The notes under the pieces are model-generated. The model was given only the letters and a program-made list of their open reading frames with translations, did no database searches and was not told where the DNA came from. Shown one piece after another: positions 8,850 to 18,200 of a stretch of 64,000 nucleotides of DNA. The position numbers and the translations under genes are program-made. This DNA comes from JAFGXT01 sp963677165 (GTDB lineage Bacteria; Verrucomicrobiota; Lentisphaeria; Victivallales; SZUA-371), in the NCBI GenBank assembly GCA_963677165.2, contig CAXXSX010000002.1, forward strand, positions 930,001-994,000. Reading direction: 5' to 3'. Each line of letters starts with the position of its first letter. Within the stretch, counting starts at the first letter, position 1.

Positions 8850-9461
8850 ATGTTGATAAAACTTACCATATGTATATTTATGGCTGCTTCAATTAATGTA
8901 TTTTCAGCATCACAGGCATGGGTACACGTCAATGGGATCGGTAATAAGGTGGCTATGAAGCCGGTTAATAAACCCTGGCGCGACATGCTTGCGACAAATG
9001 GTAACTGGATCAAAGGAAAAGAAAAACTGTATGTGGTGGCCCATTCCCCCAAAGAGATACCGGAACAATGGAAACAATACGGTTTCAGCTTTATCCCTCA
9101 AAATAATGGAGTTGTATATATGTATCTATCCGGTTTGTGGTTGAGACCGGCGGGTGCAACAGAAAACATCCCAGTCTGGGTTGCCTACGATAATATTACT
9201 GTTGAAGGTGCAGAATTACAAAATGGCGATTTTGAAGCACTCGATCCGCAGGGAAACCTGAATTTTTGGCGAGGAAAAACGAAAGACAGTATTGTAATAA
9301 ATTCAAATAATGCACGATCCGGCAAAAATTATGTTATTGCCTGGTCCGGAAAACAATTGGAATATGCACTCAAAGTCAAAAAAGGAGTAAAAGTCACAGT
9401 CCTCCTCTATGCCAAAGCTTCAGACGGAACAGACCGGACTGGAAAACAGTCAACGCCATAA
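8850..9461 (+). CDS. Secreted CBM-like protein, probably C-terminally truncated
   Basis: A 203-residue exported protein (signal peptide ending near VFSAS). The segment GAELQNGDFEALDPQGNLNF, followed by SGKNYVIAWSG and KKGVKVTVLLYAKASDGTD, is the usual start of a carbohydrate-binding beta-sandwich (CBM4/9-like, NGDFE motif). The reading frame stops in the middle of a strand-like region and runs into the dehydrogenase remnant at 9488-9611, so the original 3' part may have been lost in a rearrangement. It follows the large hydrolase by 27 bp, in the same transcription unit. ATG 8850 is preceded by AAGGAG. Confidence 0.6.
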   Translation: MLIKLTICIFMAASINVFSASQAWVHVNGIGNKVAMKPVNKPWRDMLATNGNWIKGKEKLYVVAHSPKEIPEQWKQYGFSFIPQNNGVVYMYLSGLWLRPAGATENIPVWVAYDNITVEGAELQNGDFEALDPQGNLNFWRGKTKDSIVINSNNARSGKNYVIAWSGKQLEYALKVKKGVKVTVLLYAKASDGTDRTGKQSTP

Positions 9462-9487
9462 TGGCCGAAGCAAATATCCTGTAGACA

Positions 9488-9611
9488 TGGAAACACCTTT
9501 ATGAAGCCATTCGCAACGATGTACCGTTCCCGATTACCATCGAAGAAGCAGCGGAAGTCGTACGCGTAACTAAAAATGGTGAAAAAAGACACTGAAATCG
9601 AACAGAAGTAA
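9488..9611 (+). pseudogene. Remnant of a Gfo/Idh/MocA oxidoreductase C-terminus
   Basis: These 124 nt align with the last 123 nt of the dehydrogenase gene (3264-3386). The first ~80 nt differ at only three positions, all silent. The decoded stretch reads WKHLYEAIRNDVPFPI and onward. A single extra A in the run 9572-9576 shifts the frame, creating an early TGA; without it the frame would end in TEIEQK and TAA, as in the parent. No upstream part of the gene is present and no start signal is visible. It is a decayed duplicate of the gene's end. Confidence 0.88.
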
Positions 9612-9640
9612 CTCTTCGAATTAATCATTTATACCATTAT

Positions 9641-9680
9641 GCGATGCTGGCTTTATCAAAAGGCCGGCATCGCTTCATTT
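9641..9680. terminator. Bidirectional hairpin between convergent units
   Basis: An 11-bp stem, GCGATGCTGGC (9641-9651) with GCCGGCATCGC (9663-9673) and one G-U pair, is followed by a T-rich tract on the plus strand. It separates cassette A from the convergent AraC gene. Confidence 0.65.
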
Positions 9681-10581
9681 ATCCATGCAGCAGGAAATTG
9701 TTGATTTCCTGCTGACGATACTTTCTTGGGGATATTTCTTCATTGCGTTTAAACGCTCGCGAAAATGTAAACTGATCTTTGAACCCAAGTTTCTCGCTAA
9801 TCTCACGGATTGAAAAATCGCTATGTGACAGCAATTCTTTTGATCGCGTCAAACGAAATTCAAGCACTAGCTGCGCCGGAGGCTGATTCAAATGCTCATT
9901 ACACATCCGGTTGAGCAATGCCGGACTCATCGCCAGCTTACGTGAAAGCTCATTCAGCCCTAAGGCATGCGACAGATTCTCTGACAAAACCCGGTAAAAC
10001 CGTGAAACAAAATCGTCACCGGTGCCACTGCTCCGAAACTCCGGCGAATAGTAACTTTCCGGAATAATCTCAACCAAACGCCAGAATGCTTCATGCAGAA
10101 GGATATGCGCCAGTTGAGAAGCCCCGATTCTGCGGCTTTCCATCGCTTCCGCGGCCTCATGAAACAACTCAAGAATCTCCTGTGCGGAATCCTGAAACAA
10201 CGGCTCTATTTCATTGTTATGACGGTTCAACAACCTGACGGATTTAGCCGAATCGGAGTCGTGAACCGGGCGAATATTGAAACTAAGAGAATAATATTTT
10301 AATCCGGGTTTTACCTCGTCACGGTGCAAATCTCCCGGTGAAATCAACAGCAGATCATCGGCTTTCAAAGTAAGTTTTCTGCCATTGAGCCGAGTCCGGT
10401 ATTGTCCTTCCTCAACGTAGATCAGTTCATGGTCACTATGTCGGTGGCTGCCGTAATCAAAGTTCATCGTTCCGGCATTGTAGTCAAAACGTACAAATTC
10501 CGGATGCAGTTCCGATGATGGATTCAGGAAATGCGTATAACAAAATGTTTTTTGATCTTCTCTACGCGGACTCTGTTTCAT
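9679..10581 (-). CDS. AraC-family transcriptional regulator
   Basis: A 300-residue protein. The N-terminal cupin (residues ~30-110) has GSHRHSDHELIYVEEGQYRT, DDLLLISPGDLHRDE and a following strand, typical of sugar-sensing AraC proteins. The C-terminal double HTH has LNELSRKLAMSPALLNRMCN and FSIREISEKLGFKDQFTFSR. It is divergent from the GH130 phosphorylase at 10703 across 121 bp, so it most likely activates that gene in response to a mannoside or related sugar. A TGATAA-A-TTATCA palindrome lies at 10635-10647 in that gap. Confidence 0.92.
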   Translation of the reverse strand: MKQSPRREDQKTFCYTHFLNPSSELHPEFVRFDYNAGTMNFDYGSHRHSDHELIYVEEGQYRTRLNGRKLTLKADDLLLISPGDLHRDEVKPGLKYYSLSFNIRPVHDSDSAKSVRLLNRHNNEIEPLFQDSAQEILELFHEAAEAMESRRIGASQLAHILLHEAFWRLVEIIPESYYSPEFRSSGTGDDFVSRFYRVLSENLSHALGLNELSRKLAMSPALLNRMCNEHLNQPPAQLVLEFRLTRSKELLSHSDFSIREISEKLGFKDQFTFSRAFKRNEEISPRKYRQQEINNFLLHG

Positions 10582-10702
10582 ATTTAATATTAATTTTGCT
10601 ATATTTTATGTAATTTCAGCTATAGGAAACTAGATGATAAATTATCAGCATTGCTATATAATAATACTGCAGTCAAACATTTACAACTGGAGAAATATTA
10701 CA

Positions 10703-11869
10703 ATGAGCATCTATGAAGAACGTCTTTCACTGCTTGAAGAAGCACACGAAAAGCTGATTATCCAAAAGAACAGTCCGGTGCTTCCGGGTAACGGAATCTA
10801 CACAAAATGGGAAAACCCAGTCGTTACCGCTGCCCATGCCCCGCTGTTTTGGCGCTACGATTTCAACCCGGAACACAATCCTTTCCTGATGGAACGTCAA
10901 GGCATTAACGCGGCACTGAATCCCGGCGCGATCTATCACAATGGTAAATACTGCCTGATGGTACGAGTCGAAGGAGCCGACCGGAAAAGTTTTTTTGCCG
11001 TAGCGGAAAGCGATAACGGTATTGATAATTTCAAATTCCGCGATTATCCAGTTACCATGCCGGAAACTGATCGTCCAGACGTAAATGTTTACGATATGCG
11101 GCTTACAGAACATGAAGACGGCTGGATTTATGGTGTATTTTGTTCTGAACGAAAAGATCCTGAAGCTCCGGCTTCTGACACTTCCGCCGCCGAGGCCCAG
11201 TGCGGCATCGCCAGGACCCGCGACCTGGAAACATGGGAACGCCTCGACGGCCTGAAAACTCCATCTCCGCAACAACGCAACTGTGTTCTGCATCCAGAAT
11301 TTATCGACGGTAAATACGCATTCTATACCCGTCCGCAGGATGGCTTTATCGACTGCGGGAACGGCGGAGGTATCGGCTTCGGACTGGCGGAAGATATCTG
11401 CCACGCTGTGATTCCCGAGGAAAAGATTATCGATGAAAAACAATATCACACAATTAAGGAAGTCAAAAACGGTGCCGGTTGCGTACCGATCAAAACTCCG
11501 GAAGGCTATCTGCATATCACCCACGGTGTACGCAACTGCGCTGCCGGGCTGCGCTATGTAATTTACGCATTTATGACTGAACTTGAACGTCCATGGGTTC
11601 CGCTGTACACTCCCGGCGGTGCTTTAATTGTTCCAGAACAGGAAGAACGCATCGGCGATGTATCCAATGTGGTATTTACAAACGGAGCAATCGTACGCGG
11701 TAATGATGTCTACATCTATTATGCCTCAAGCGACACCCGCTGCCATGTGGCAACTTCTACTATCGAGCAGCTGGTGGACTACTGTAAAAACACTCCGGCG
11801 GACCCATTGACCAGCGCAGGATGCGTAAAACTGCGTTGTGAACTGATCAAATCAAACCTTAGCAGATAA
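10703..11869 (+). CDS. GH130 mannoside phosphorylase
   Basis: A 388-residue cytoplasmic enzyme of glycoside hydrolase family 130, closest in form to 4-O-beta-D-mannosyl-D-glucose phosphorylases. These cleave mannosyl-glucose with phosphate to give alpha-mannose-1-phosphate and glucose. The five-bladed-propeller motifs are present: ALNPGAIYHNGKYCLMVRVE, FFAVAESDNGI, VYDMRLTEHEDGWIYG and GAGCVPIKTPEGYLHITHG. Asp131 in VYD-MR falls at the general-acid position of the family. The start at ATG 10703 (GGAG at 10689-10692) is preferred to an ATG at 10634 that would add an unrelated tail. It is divergent from an AraC gene and followed at once by a terminator, so it is monocistronic. Confidence 0.9.
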   Translation: MSIYEERLSLLEEAHEKLIIQKNSPVLPGNGIYTKWENPVVTAAHAPLFWRYDFNPEHNPFLMERQGINAALNPGAIYHNGKYCLMVRVEGADRKSFFAVAESDNGIDNFKFRDYPVTMPETDRPDVNVYDMRLTEHEDGWIYGVFCSERKDPEAPASDTSAAEAQCGIARTRDLETWERLDGLKTPSPQQRNCVLHPEFIDGKYAFYTRPQDGFIDCGNGGGIGFGLAEDICHAVIPEEKIIDEKQYHTIKEVKNGAGCVPIKTPEGYLHITHGVRNCAAGLRYVIYAFMTELERPWVPLYTPGGALIVPEQEERIGDVSNVVFTNGAIVRGNDVYIYYASSDTRCHVATSTIEQLVDYCKNTPADPLTSAGCVKLRCELIKSNLSR

Positions 11870-11880
11870 AGTATTAATGG

Positions 11881-11916
11881 AACGTGCCTGTTTATCGGGC
11901 ACGTTTATGCTTTTTG
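11881..11916 (+). terminator. Terminator after GH130 gene
   Basis: AACGTGCC (11881-11888) pairs with GGCACGTT (11898-11905), followed by TATGCTTTTT. It starts 12 bp after the phosphorylase stop and abuts the end of the convergent kinase gene. Confidence 0.8.
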
Positions 11917-13050
11917 CAGGAAAGTGATGGTAAAGGACAAATGATTGCTGTCCGGAACCTTTGCTTCTACATGACCACCGTTGCGCTCAATAAGATTTTT
12001 GGCAACGGAAAAAGACAACCCCGAACCGACATTAGCTGCAGGCATTGCAAACGGTTCGAAAATAAATTCCTCGATATCCGGCGGCAGAGAAATATCAGAT
12101 TCAATCGAAATAGTGAAAGTGGGGTTCTCTTCTTCATCACTTTCGTTTGAAAAATTGAATTTCGCATATTCCAGCGCGGCATCAAGAGTTTCCTGAACCA
12201 CTAACTGAAGAAATTCGAAAATCAGGTTGGAATCGAAATATATGTCCACATCGTCAGAAACATTATTACAAAATTCCGTATTGGCTCGACTCTGTTGTTC
12301 GCGAGTATTTTCAATAAAACTGTCTATAACAGTTTTAAGGTTGATCTTATCCGCGTTGGCTTCTCCACTGGTTTCAGGATGCTGATGCCCGGAAAGCACC
12401 AGAAACTGGGTTGAGAGCAACTGAATTTTTTCCAAACTCTTTTTAAGATCATTAAAAGCCGCACTGGCTGTATCATCCAGCTTATTTTCCAATATCAGCT
12501 TAATCAGGTCAATATTGCCAAACGCGCTGCATAGCATATTATTGATATTGTGAGAGATTCCGCCGGCAATACGCGAAATCGCGGAATTACGCTTTTCCTG
12601 CATGGCTATCTGCATCATCTTGTCTTTCTGCTGCATGAGCCTGCGGTTTTCAATATTGGTTCTCACCCGGGCGATAAGTTCACGGTGATTGAAAGGTTTG
12701 GTTACAAAATCCACCGCTCCGGCTTCAAAAGCCTTAAGTTTATCCTGAATATCATTTAACGCAGTAATAAAAATGATCGGAATATTGGTAGTTTTAGGAT
12801 CATCTTTGAGCACGGCGGCAACATCATATCCATCAAGCCCCGGCATCATAATATCGAGTAGAATCAACTCGGGTTGAACTTTATTAATCAGTTCAATTCC
12901 TTCCAGCCCTTCCGAAGCAGTATGAATTTCATAATTAGGCTGTTTAAAAGCCATTTTGATGAAATCACGATTCAGTTCGGAGTCATCGACCAGAACTACT
13001 TTTGCAGATGGTTTGAAATACTGCGTGTCATTATTTTTATGATCTGCCAT
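11905..13050 (-). CDS. Response regulator fused to a degenerate histidine kinase
   Basis: A 381-residue soluble protein. Residues ~17-130 form a receiver domain (VVLVDDSE, phospho-acceptor Asp66 in LLDIMMPGLDG, Thr/Lys in ITALND and VTKPF). Then comes a dimerization helix with the H-box ISRIAGGISHNINNM (His167). The C-terminal domain looks like an HATPase but is worn. The usual N-box Asn region reads QETLDAALEYA, and the DTGxG box before IFEPF is replaced by SDISLPP. A GSGLSFSVAKNLI G2-like box remains. It may act as a phosphotransfer or signalling scaffold rather than an active kinase. No partner is adjacent; it is divergent from the epimerase gene at 13419. Confidence 0.88.
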   Translation of the reverse strand: MADHKNNDTQYFKPSAKVVLVDDSELNRDFIKMAFKQPNYEIHTASEGLEGIELINKVQPELILLDIMMPGLDGYDVAAVLKDDPKTTNIPIIFITALNDIQDKLKAFEAGAVDFVTKPFNHRELIARVRTNIENRRLMQQKDKMMQIAMQEKRNSAISRIAGGISHNINNMLCSAFGNIDLIKLILENKLDDTASAAFNDLKKSLEKIQLLSTQFLVLSGHQHPETSGEANADKINLKTVIDSFIENTREQQSRANTEFCNNVSDDVDIYFDSNLIFEFLQLVVQETLDAALEYAKFNFSNESDEEENPTFTISIESDISLPPDIEEFIFEPFAMPAANVGSGLSFSVAKNLIERNGGHVEAKVPDSNHLSFTITFLQKA

Positions 13051-13418
13051 TACTAACCCGGATCTAATTAGAGTAACATTGACTTTTCATCCGACAAATT
13101 ACTATAACGTAATGATCGACCACAGTCAAAAAAAAATTATTAAATATCCGCAAATTTAATATATATTGCCCAAATTCTATTATGATTAATATGTAAATTT
13201 CACCATTCCTTATTTTTTCACCATATAATTATGTAAGCCCGGAAAGGACGTAAACTGTTCAACAAAATTATATTAAAACGAAAAACAAAACATACAATTT
13301 AAACATTAGCCTAAAAACAAAGAGACCAACATGTAAAAAGTTTACTTGAATACTGGGGATATTATTCTATATTATTCTGTTAATTTAATCTGCGACATAA
13401 TTGATTTGAGGACACGGA
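13051..13418. other. AT-rich divergent intergenic region
   Basis: These 368 bp between the kinase (minus) and uxaE (plus) hold no convincing reading frame. They are strongly AT-rich and must contain both promoters. The last ~15 bp carry the uxaE Shine-Dalgarno (GAGGA). No palindrome or riboswitch-like structure was recognised. Confidence 0.5.
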
Positions 13419-14939
13419 ATGAAAAATATTTTGCAGACAGCTTCCGGCTTAATAGATTCTCAGGAAGAACATATTAGAGAAAATATAAATCGGGAAGGAA
13501 GTAGCGTCTCATTTTACAAGCGTTCTATACACAAAGCTGATGGTGCTATTGTATCTATGGGACGTGACCAGAATGAACGCTTTCTAATGGTTATCTCGGC
13601 CAAGGAAACCGGGCTTATTGCAGAATTTTCCGGAGAACAAATCGGCGATGGCGGTATTTACGCCAGAAAATGCCCTTTGAATCACCATAATGCGAAAGTC
13701 GTTAGAAAATATTTTCCATGGACGGTTCCAGTGCCTGTCGGAGATAAACCTCTGACGGTTGGACTGGGTGATCGTATCGGCCTGGCCACTCTCGGTCATG
13801 TTGCAGCGGTAAACGGCTACAATATTACTCCGGTTCTTGCACAGCAGTCCGTCAGGGAACTGCAAATGACCGGCAGAACTTTTTTTGACGTGATTGATGA
13901 CGTTACTTTCCAGGTTTTTGAAGCGGGCTATCAATCCGGTTACGGAGCTGATGCCGATCATTTGAAAACCATCGGAGATATCGATACCGCGTCAGCCGCA
14001 GGAATGACTTTCTTTACAATCGATATTTCAGACCGCATCCATCAGGAAGCCCTGAAATATGATGAGGAAAAATTAAACAAAGCCTTCAAAAAACTGCCGG
14101 AAGAAATACAGAAGAAAATAGAAGCTGAATACTTCGATAAGGAATTCTCTGCTGGTGGGAAAAATATCAGTTTCGATGTACATACCGCAAAATTATGCGC
14201 AGTACTTTATCACACCGCTATTGATTTCGGCATAGAAGCCGCTAATCATCTCCGTGAAGTTAAGGACGGACCTTATGACCTCGAAATATGTTTTGATGAA
14301 ATAGATTTCGCGACTCCGCCGGAACATCATTTTTTCATCGCATCAGAATTAATATCAAACAATGTTAGATTTACTTCTATTGCACCATGTTTCAGTCAGG
14401 ACTTTGAACAAGCTATTGCCTACAAAGGAAATTCAAAGGAATTTGGAAAAATATTCGCGATTCATTTCGAGATAGCCGAACATTTCCAGTGCAAGCTTTC
14501 GGTTCATTCCGGCAGTGGAAAAGTAGCTCTATTTGAAATGCTCACTAAAATAACCGGTGGTAAATTCCATATCAAATTATCTGGTACCAGTTGGCTGGAA
14601 GCCGTAAAACTTATTGCGGCAAAAGATCCGGTGTTATTTAAAATCATCTATAATTGCGCAAGAAGCAATGTTGACCGTTTAAAACAGATTTACCATGTTT
14701 CACCGGATATTGATTCGATTCCGGAAATAGACAATATGTATGATGATCAGCTGGCCAGTCTTTTTGACATTCCTTCTGTTAAGCAGATGTTGTATGTTGG
14801 CTTCGGCGCGATTCTTAAAGATAAGACGATTCAGCCTCTGCTGATTGCAGCCTTGCACAAGCACGAAAAAGAATATGTAGAATTACTGAAAGACCTCTAT
14901 CAGGAAAATCTGGCTGTTCTTGGCGTAACCAACTGTTAA
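13419..14939 (+). CDS. uxaE: Tagaturonate/fructuronate epimerase
   Basis: A 506-residue cytoplasmic enzyme of the UxaE family, of about the usual family length. It interconverts D-tagaturonate and D-fructuronate, which connects galacturonate (pectin) catabolism to the mannonate branch. Family landmarks include VGLGDRIGLATLGHV near residue 113, FQVFEAGYQSGYGADADHLK near 165-185 and CKLSVHSGSGKVALFEM near 360. ATG 13419 is preceded by GAGGA. It stands alone between its own promoter and a strong terminator. The pectin cassette at 58476-63302 supplies a fitting substrate source, but no uronate isomerase is in the window. Confidence 0.88.
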   Translation: MKNILQTASGLIDSQEEHIRENINREGSSVSFYKRSIHKADGAIVSMGRDQNERFLMVISAKETGLIAEFSGEQIGDGGIYARKCPLNHHNAKVVRKYFPWTVPVPVGDKPLTVGLGDRIGLATLGHVAAVNGYNITPVLAQQSVRELQMTGRTFFDVIDDVTFQVFEAGYQSGYGADADHLKTIGDIDTASAAGMTFFTIDISDRIHQEALKYDEEKLNKAFKKLPEEIQKKIEAEYFDKEFSAGGKNISFDVHTAKLCAVLYHTAIDFGIEAANHLREVKDGPYDLEICFDEIDFATPPEHHFFIASELISNNVRFTSIAPCFSQDFEQAIAYKGNSKEFGKIFAIHFEIAEHFQCKLSVHSGSGKVALFEMLTKITGGKFHIKLSGTSWLEAVKLIAAKDPVLFKIIYNCARSNVDRLKQIYHVSPDIDSIPEIDNMYDDQLASLFDIPSVKQMLYVGFGAILKDKTIQPLLIAALHKHEKEYVELLKDLYQENLAVLGVTNC

Positions 14940-14974
14940 ATTCGTACATCGGATAAAATAATACTATATTTATA

Positions 14975-15006
14975 AAGCCCGACCGAAAACCGGCCGGGCT
15001 TTTTTC
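14975..15006 (+). terminator. Rho-independent terminator of uxaE
   Basis: AAGCCCGACCG (14975-14985) pairs with CGGCCGGGCTT (14991-15001) apart from one A/C mismatch, with a short A-rich loop and a following run of T. It lies 35 bp after the uxaE stop. Confidence 0.9.
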
Positions 15007-15208
15007 TTGCTGTTTTTCAGCCGTTATTTCTTATATAAATAACGGTTATTTACCCGTCATTTACATGATTTGAGCAGAAAATAATGACGATTCATTTTTC
15101 TATAAACGATTACGAATATTTTCTAATAAAATAAAAAACATCGCAAAGATTTTCTGTTTTTATCCGTCATTTATTATATAATGAAACAAACACAACCTAG
15201 AAACTTTA

Positions 15209-18200
15209 ATGCTAATGAAATCTAATAAATTGATAAAGTATTGCACCATCATATGTTTTTTGATTTTTGCTTCTGCAGGATTTTGTACCACAAAAATAGC
15301 TTTAGTATCGGATTCCCCCAAACTCCAGCATCTGGCGGATCTGGTTCTGGCAGCCGTGTCCGATGATAACAGAATAGAATTTCTTGAACGAACACAAATT
15401 GAAAATGTTCTCAAAGAACGTAAACTTGCGGCAGAAAAAATTACCAGTACAAATTTGCCCGCACTCGGAAATATATTGCAAGCTGACCTCTTTGCGATCA
15501 TTCACGCCAAATCTTCGCCAAAAGGAAAAGATATTTCCGCATCCGGTTTGATTGTCTACGATGCGAAAAGCGGATTTCGACTTGCCAATGTTAACCTATC
15601 TGAAAAAGATACTGTCAGAGAAATAGCGGAACGACTTCGTCGGGCAATTGATCTTCATTTAAACCCCAATAAACAAATCTGGTTGTCTGTTGCCGCTATA
15701 CGCGATGCCGGAGTTCCAAACCGTCTTAAGTATAGGATGGCCCATATCGCGGCAGAAATTGAACGCCGTCTTAGCGGCATTCCGGGAGTGATCATGCTGG
15801 AGCGTGATTACCTTGAAAACGTCAACACGGAACGCAAATTGACCGGTAAGATCTTTAAACTAGCACCGTCAGCCCGTTTGGTAAGACTTGAATTTACTCC
15901 AGGCAATTCAGCGGAGATCGTCAATTTACAATTACGAATTACCAATGCCGCCGGAAATGAGTTATTCAGCTTAGATCAGCCAGACTGCCTGAAAAACGTC
16001 AGAAATAATATGATGCGAATCATGAAGGAAATATCCCATTATTTAAATATATCCGAACGTGAACTTTGCTCTGCTAAACAGGAAGCAAAACGATTTTTTG
16101 CGGAATACGAGTTTCTGCGCCGTCAGGGCAACTACGAAGCCGCCCGCCGCCGCCTCAACTCCGCCATCGCCCTCGACCCAGAGAACTATAAATATCGCAT
16201 AAAAGAACTTATGCTTAATGCAATAATACCGGGAAACATTGACCAGAAAATAACATATATGAATAAAAATCTTGAGTTGTGCCTGGAAATAAACCATGAT
16301 TTTCCTGAACATGGAAATTGCCTGGACTCGGGAGTCATTCGTAATTTTTTTAAATGGCCTGATTGTTCCATTATCTCACTGGAAAACATGAAAAAACTTG
16401 CAAAATTCGCGGATCAGTTACGAGTCCATAGCGAGAAAGAGTTTTGCCGGTTCAATAATTTCAATCCCGACACTCCTGTTGAAAATAAAGAAGACATCAA
16501 ATTAGCCAACATGTATTATCAAACCATGATTCCTTTTGAGCTCTACTGGGATTTTGATAAATGGCTGGGTTCTTTATCAAAATTGTCCCTTCAACTATTG
16601 AAAAAAAGTATCGATTTTTATAACCGACATCCTCAGGCAATAGAGATGATTCAAGGAAAACGTCAGACACAGCCAACAGATATAGTTCTATTAAGTTGCT
16701 TGATCAATACAGGAAATATAAAGTCGAAAGAGCAGACAATTCTGCTAAAAAGAATTGCTTTATCCAAAAAACGTCTTAGCGATTTATCGAAAAGACACTA
16801 TAAAAACAATATGAGCGATCTGTTTTATTTGAATGATTGGATGAATTTATTTGTATCAATAGACAATCGATTTCTTGGCAATAGAAAGATTTCTTGCGAT
16901 AAAGCAGTCAAAAGATTTCTTATAAACAGTGGTGAATATATAAAATTAGCGAAAACCCATCCCGTTCCCAAAATCAGAAAACAGGCTTATCAACTGGAAT
17001 TATGGAAGAAAACGGAGGAAAGTAATTTTGATGAAAATGAATTTAATAAGAACATGCGTAATTACTGTGACCAGATGAACTCTATTTCCCCAGAAGGACT
17101 AAAACGCAACAGTTTTATATCCCACTCTTTGGCTTTATGGGACGCCTGTGCAGCTCAAAACAAACATTCAAAACTGTACTGGATTGCAAAGAAGATCGTA
17201 GCTGGTTATTGCAACCGTCAGAACAAGTCACCGGAAAAAGCAATCCTGGAAAAAGTAACCAAATGCAAAGATGTAAAAAAACGCCTCAACATGGTCATAA
17301 AATCAGCCGCCGGCATACTGGATTACTATTCAGACAATCGCAAGGCTATCTCGGATTTTAAAACAGCCTATAACTATCTTGACCGGGATGTCGAAAAAAC
17401 TTATAATAACTGGTTATTGAAAAAGGCTCTTGCGGCCTTAAGTCCAACTCTTCAAATCTCCAGGCTCTATGACCTGAATCATAAAAATTTAATCACAATC
17501 AACCAAAAACAGACTCATTATAAAATCAAAAAAGCCAAATTCCATGATGGCAGAATCTATCTGCTGTTAACTACCTGGGAAAAAAATGCTGCCGTTGGTG
17601 AATTTGATTTAACCACCAATAAACTGAATATCCTTTCTGCATGGACCTCTAAACCGGAAGGAAAAAGAAATGATATACAAGCATGGACCACCGATGGAAA
17701 ATATGCTGCCGTTTGCAATCGGACAAGCATCCGAATATTGAAGCTGGATGGTTCAAAAGAGTGTATTATCCGCGATCTTCCGGCAGAAAGCGTAATGTCT
17801 ACAACTATTATGGATGACAGGATTTATACATTCATAGGCCGTCATTATTATTCTATTCGTCGTGGGCGTCCCGCCGAAACAATATTGTTTTCGTGTCAAC
17901 TTGACGGCAATGACCGTAAAGTTCATATGTCTACCCTAAATGAAAAAAAGCGTTATGAAATTGAAAACAAACCATTTACCGTCAATGCCATGATCGCAGA
18001 TCCCTTCCGTAAACGATTGGTGTTTGTTAGTAAACCCGGGTTTTCCGGTCCCAGGTCATGGGGGGAGCCATATCAAGGTCTCTTCGAATATTATATTGAC
18101 TCCGGCAAATTGGATAAACTGATAAATTGCGAAATCAGGGGATTTTCTATTGTAGGAAATCAGATATTTATGAAATGTAATTTTGGGCGTAAGAAAAGAG

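Noticed and set aside
10727..11524. 265-residue minus-strand frame
   Set aside because: Antisense shadow of the GH130 phosphorylase, which has clear motifs and a good ribosome binding site.
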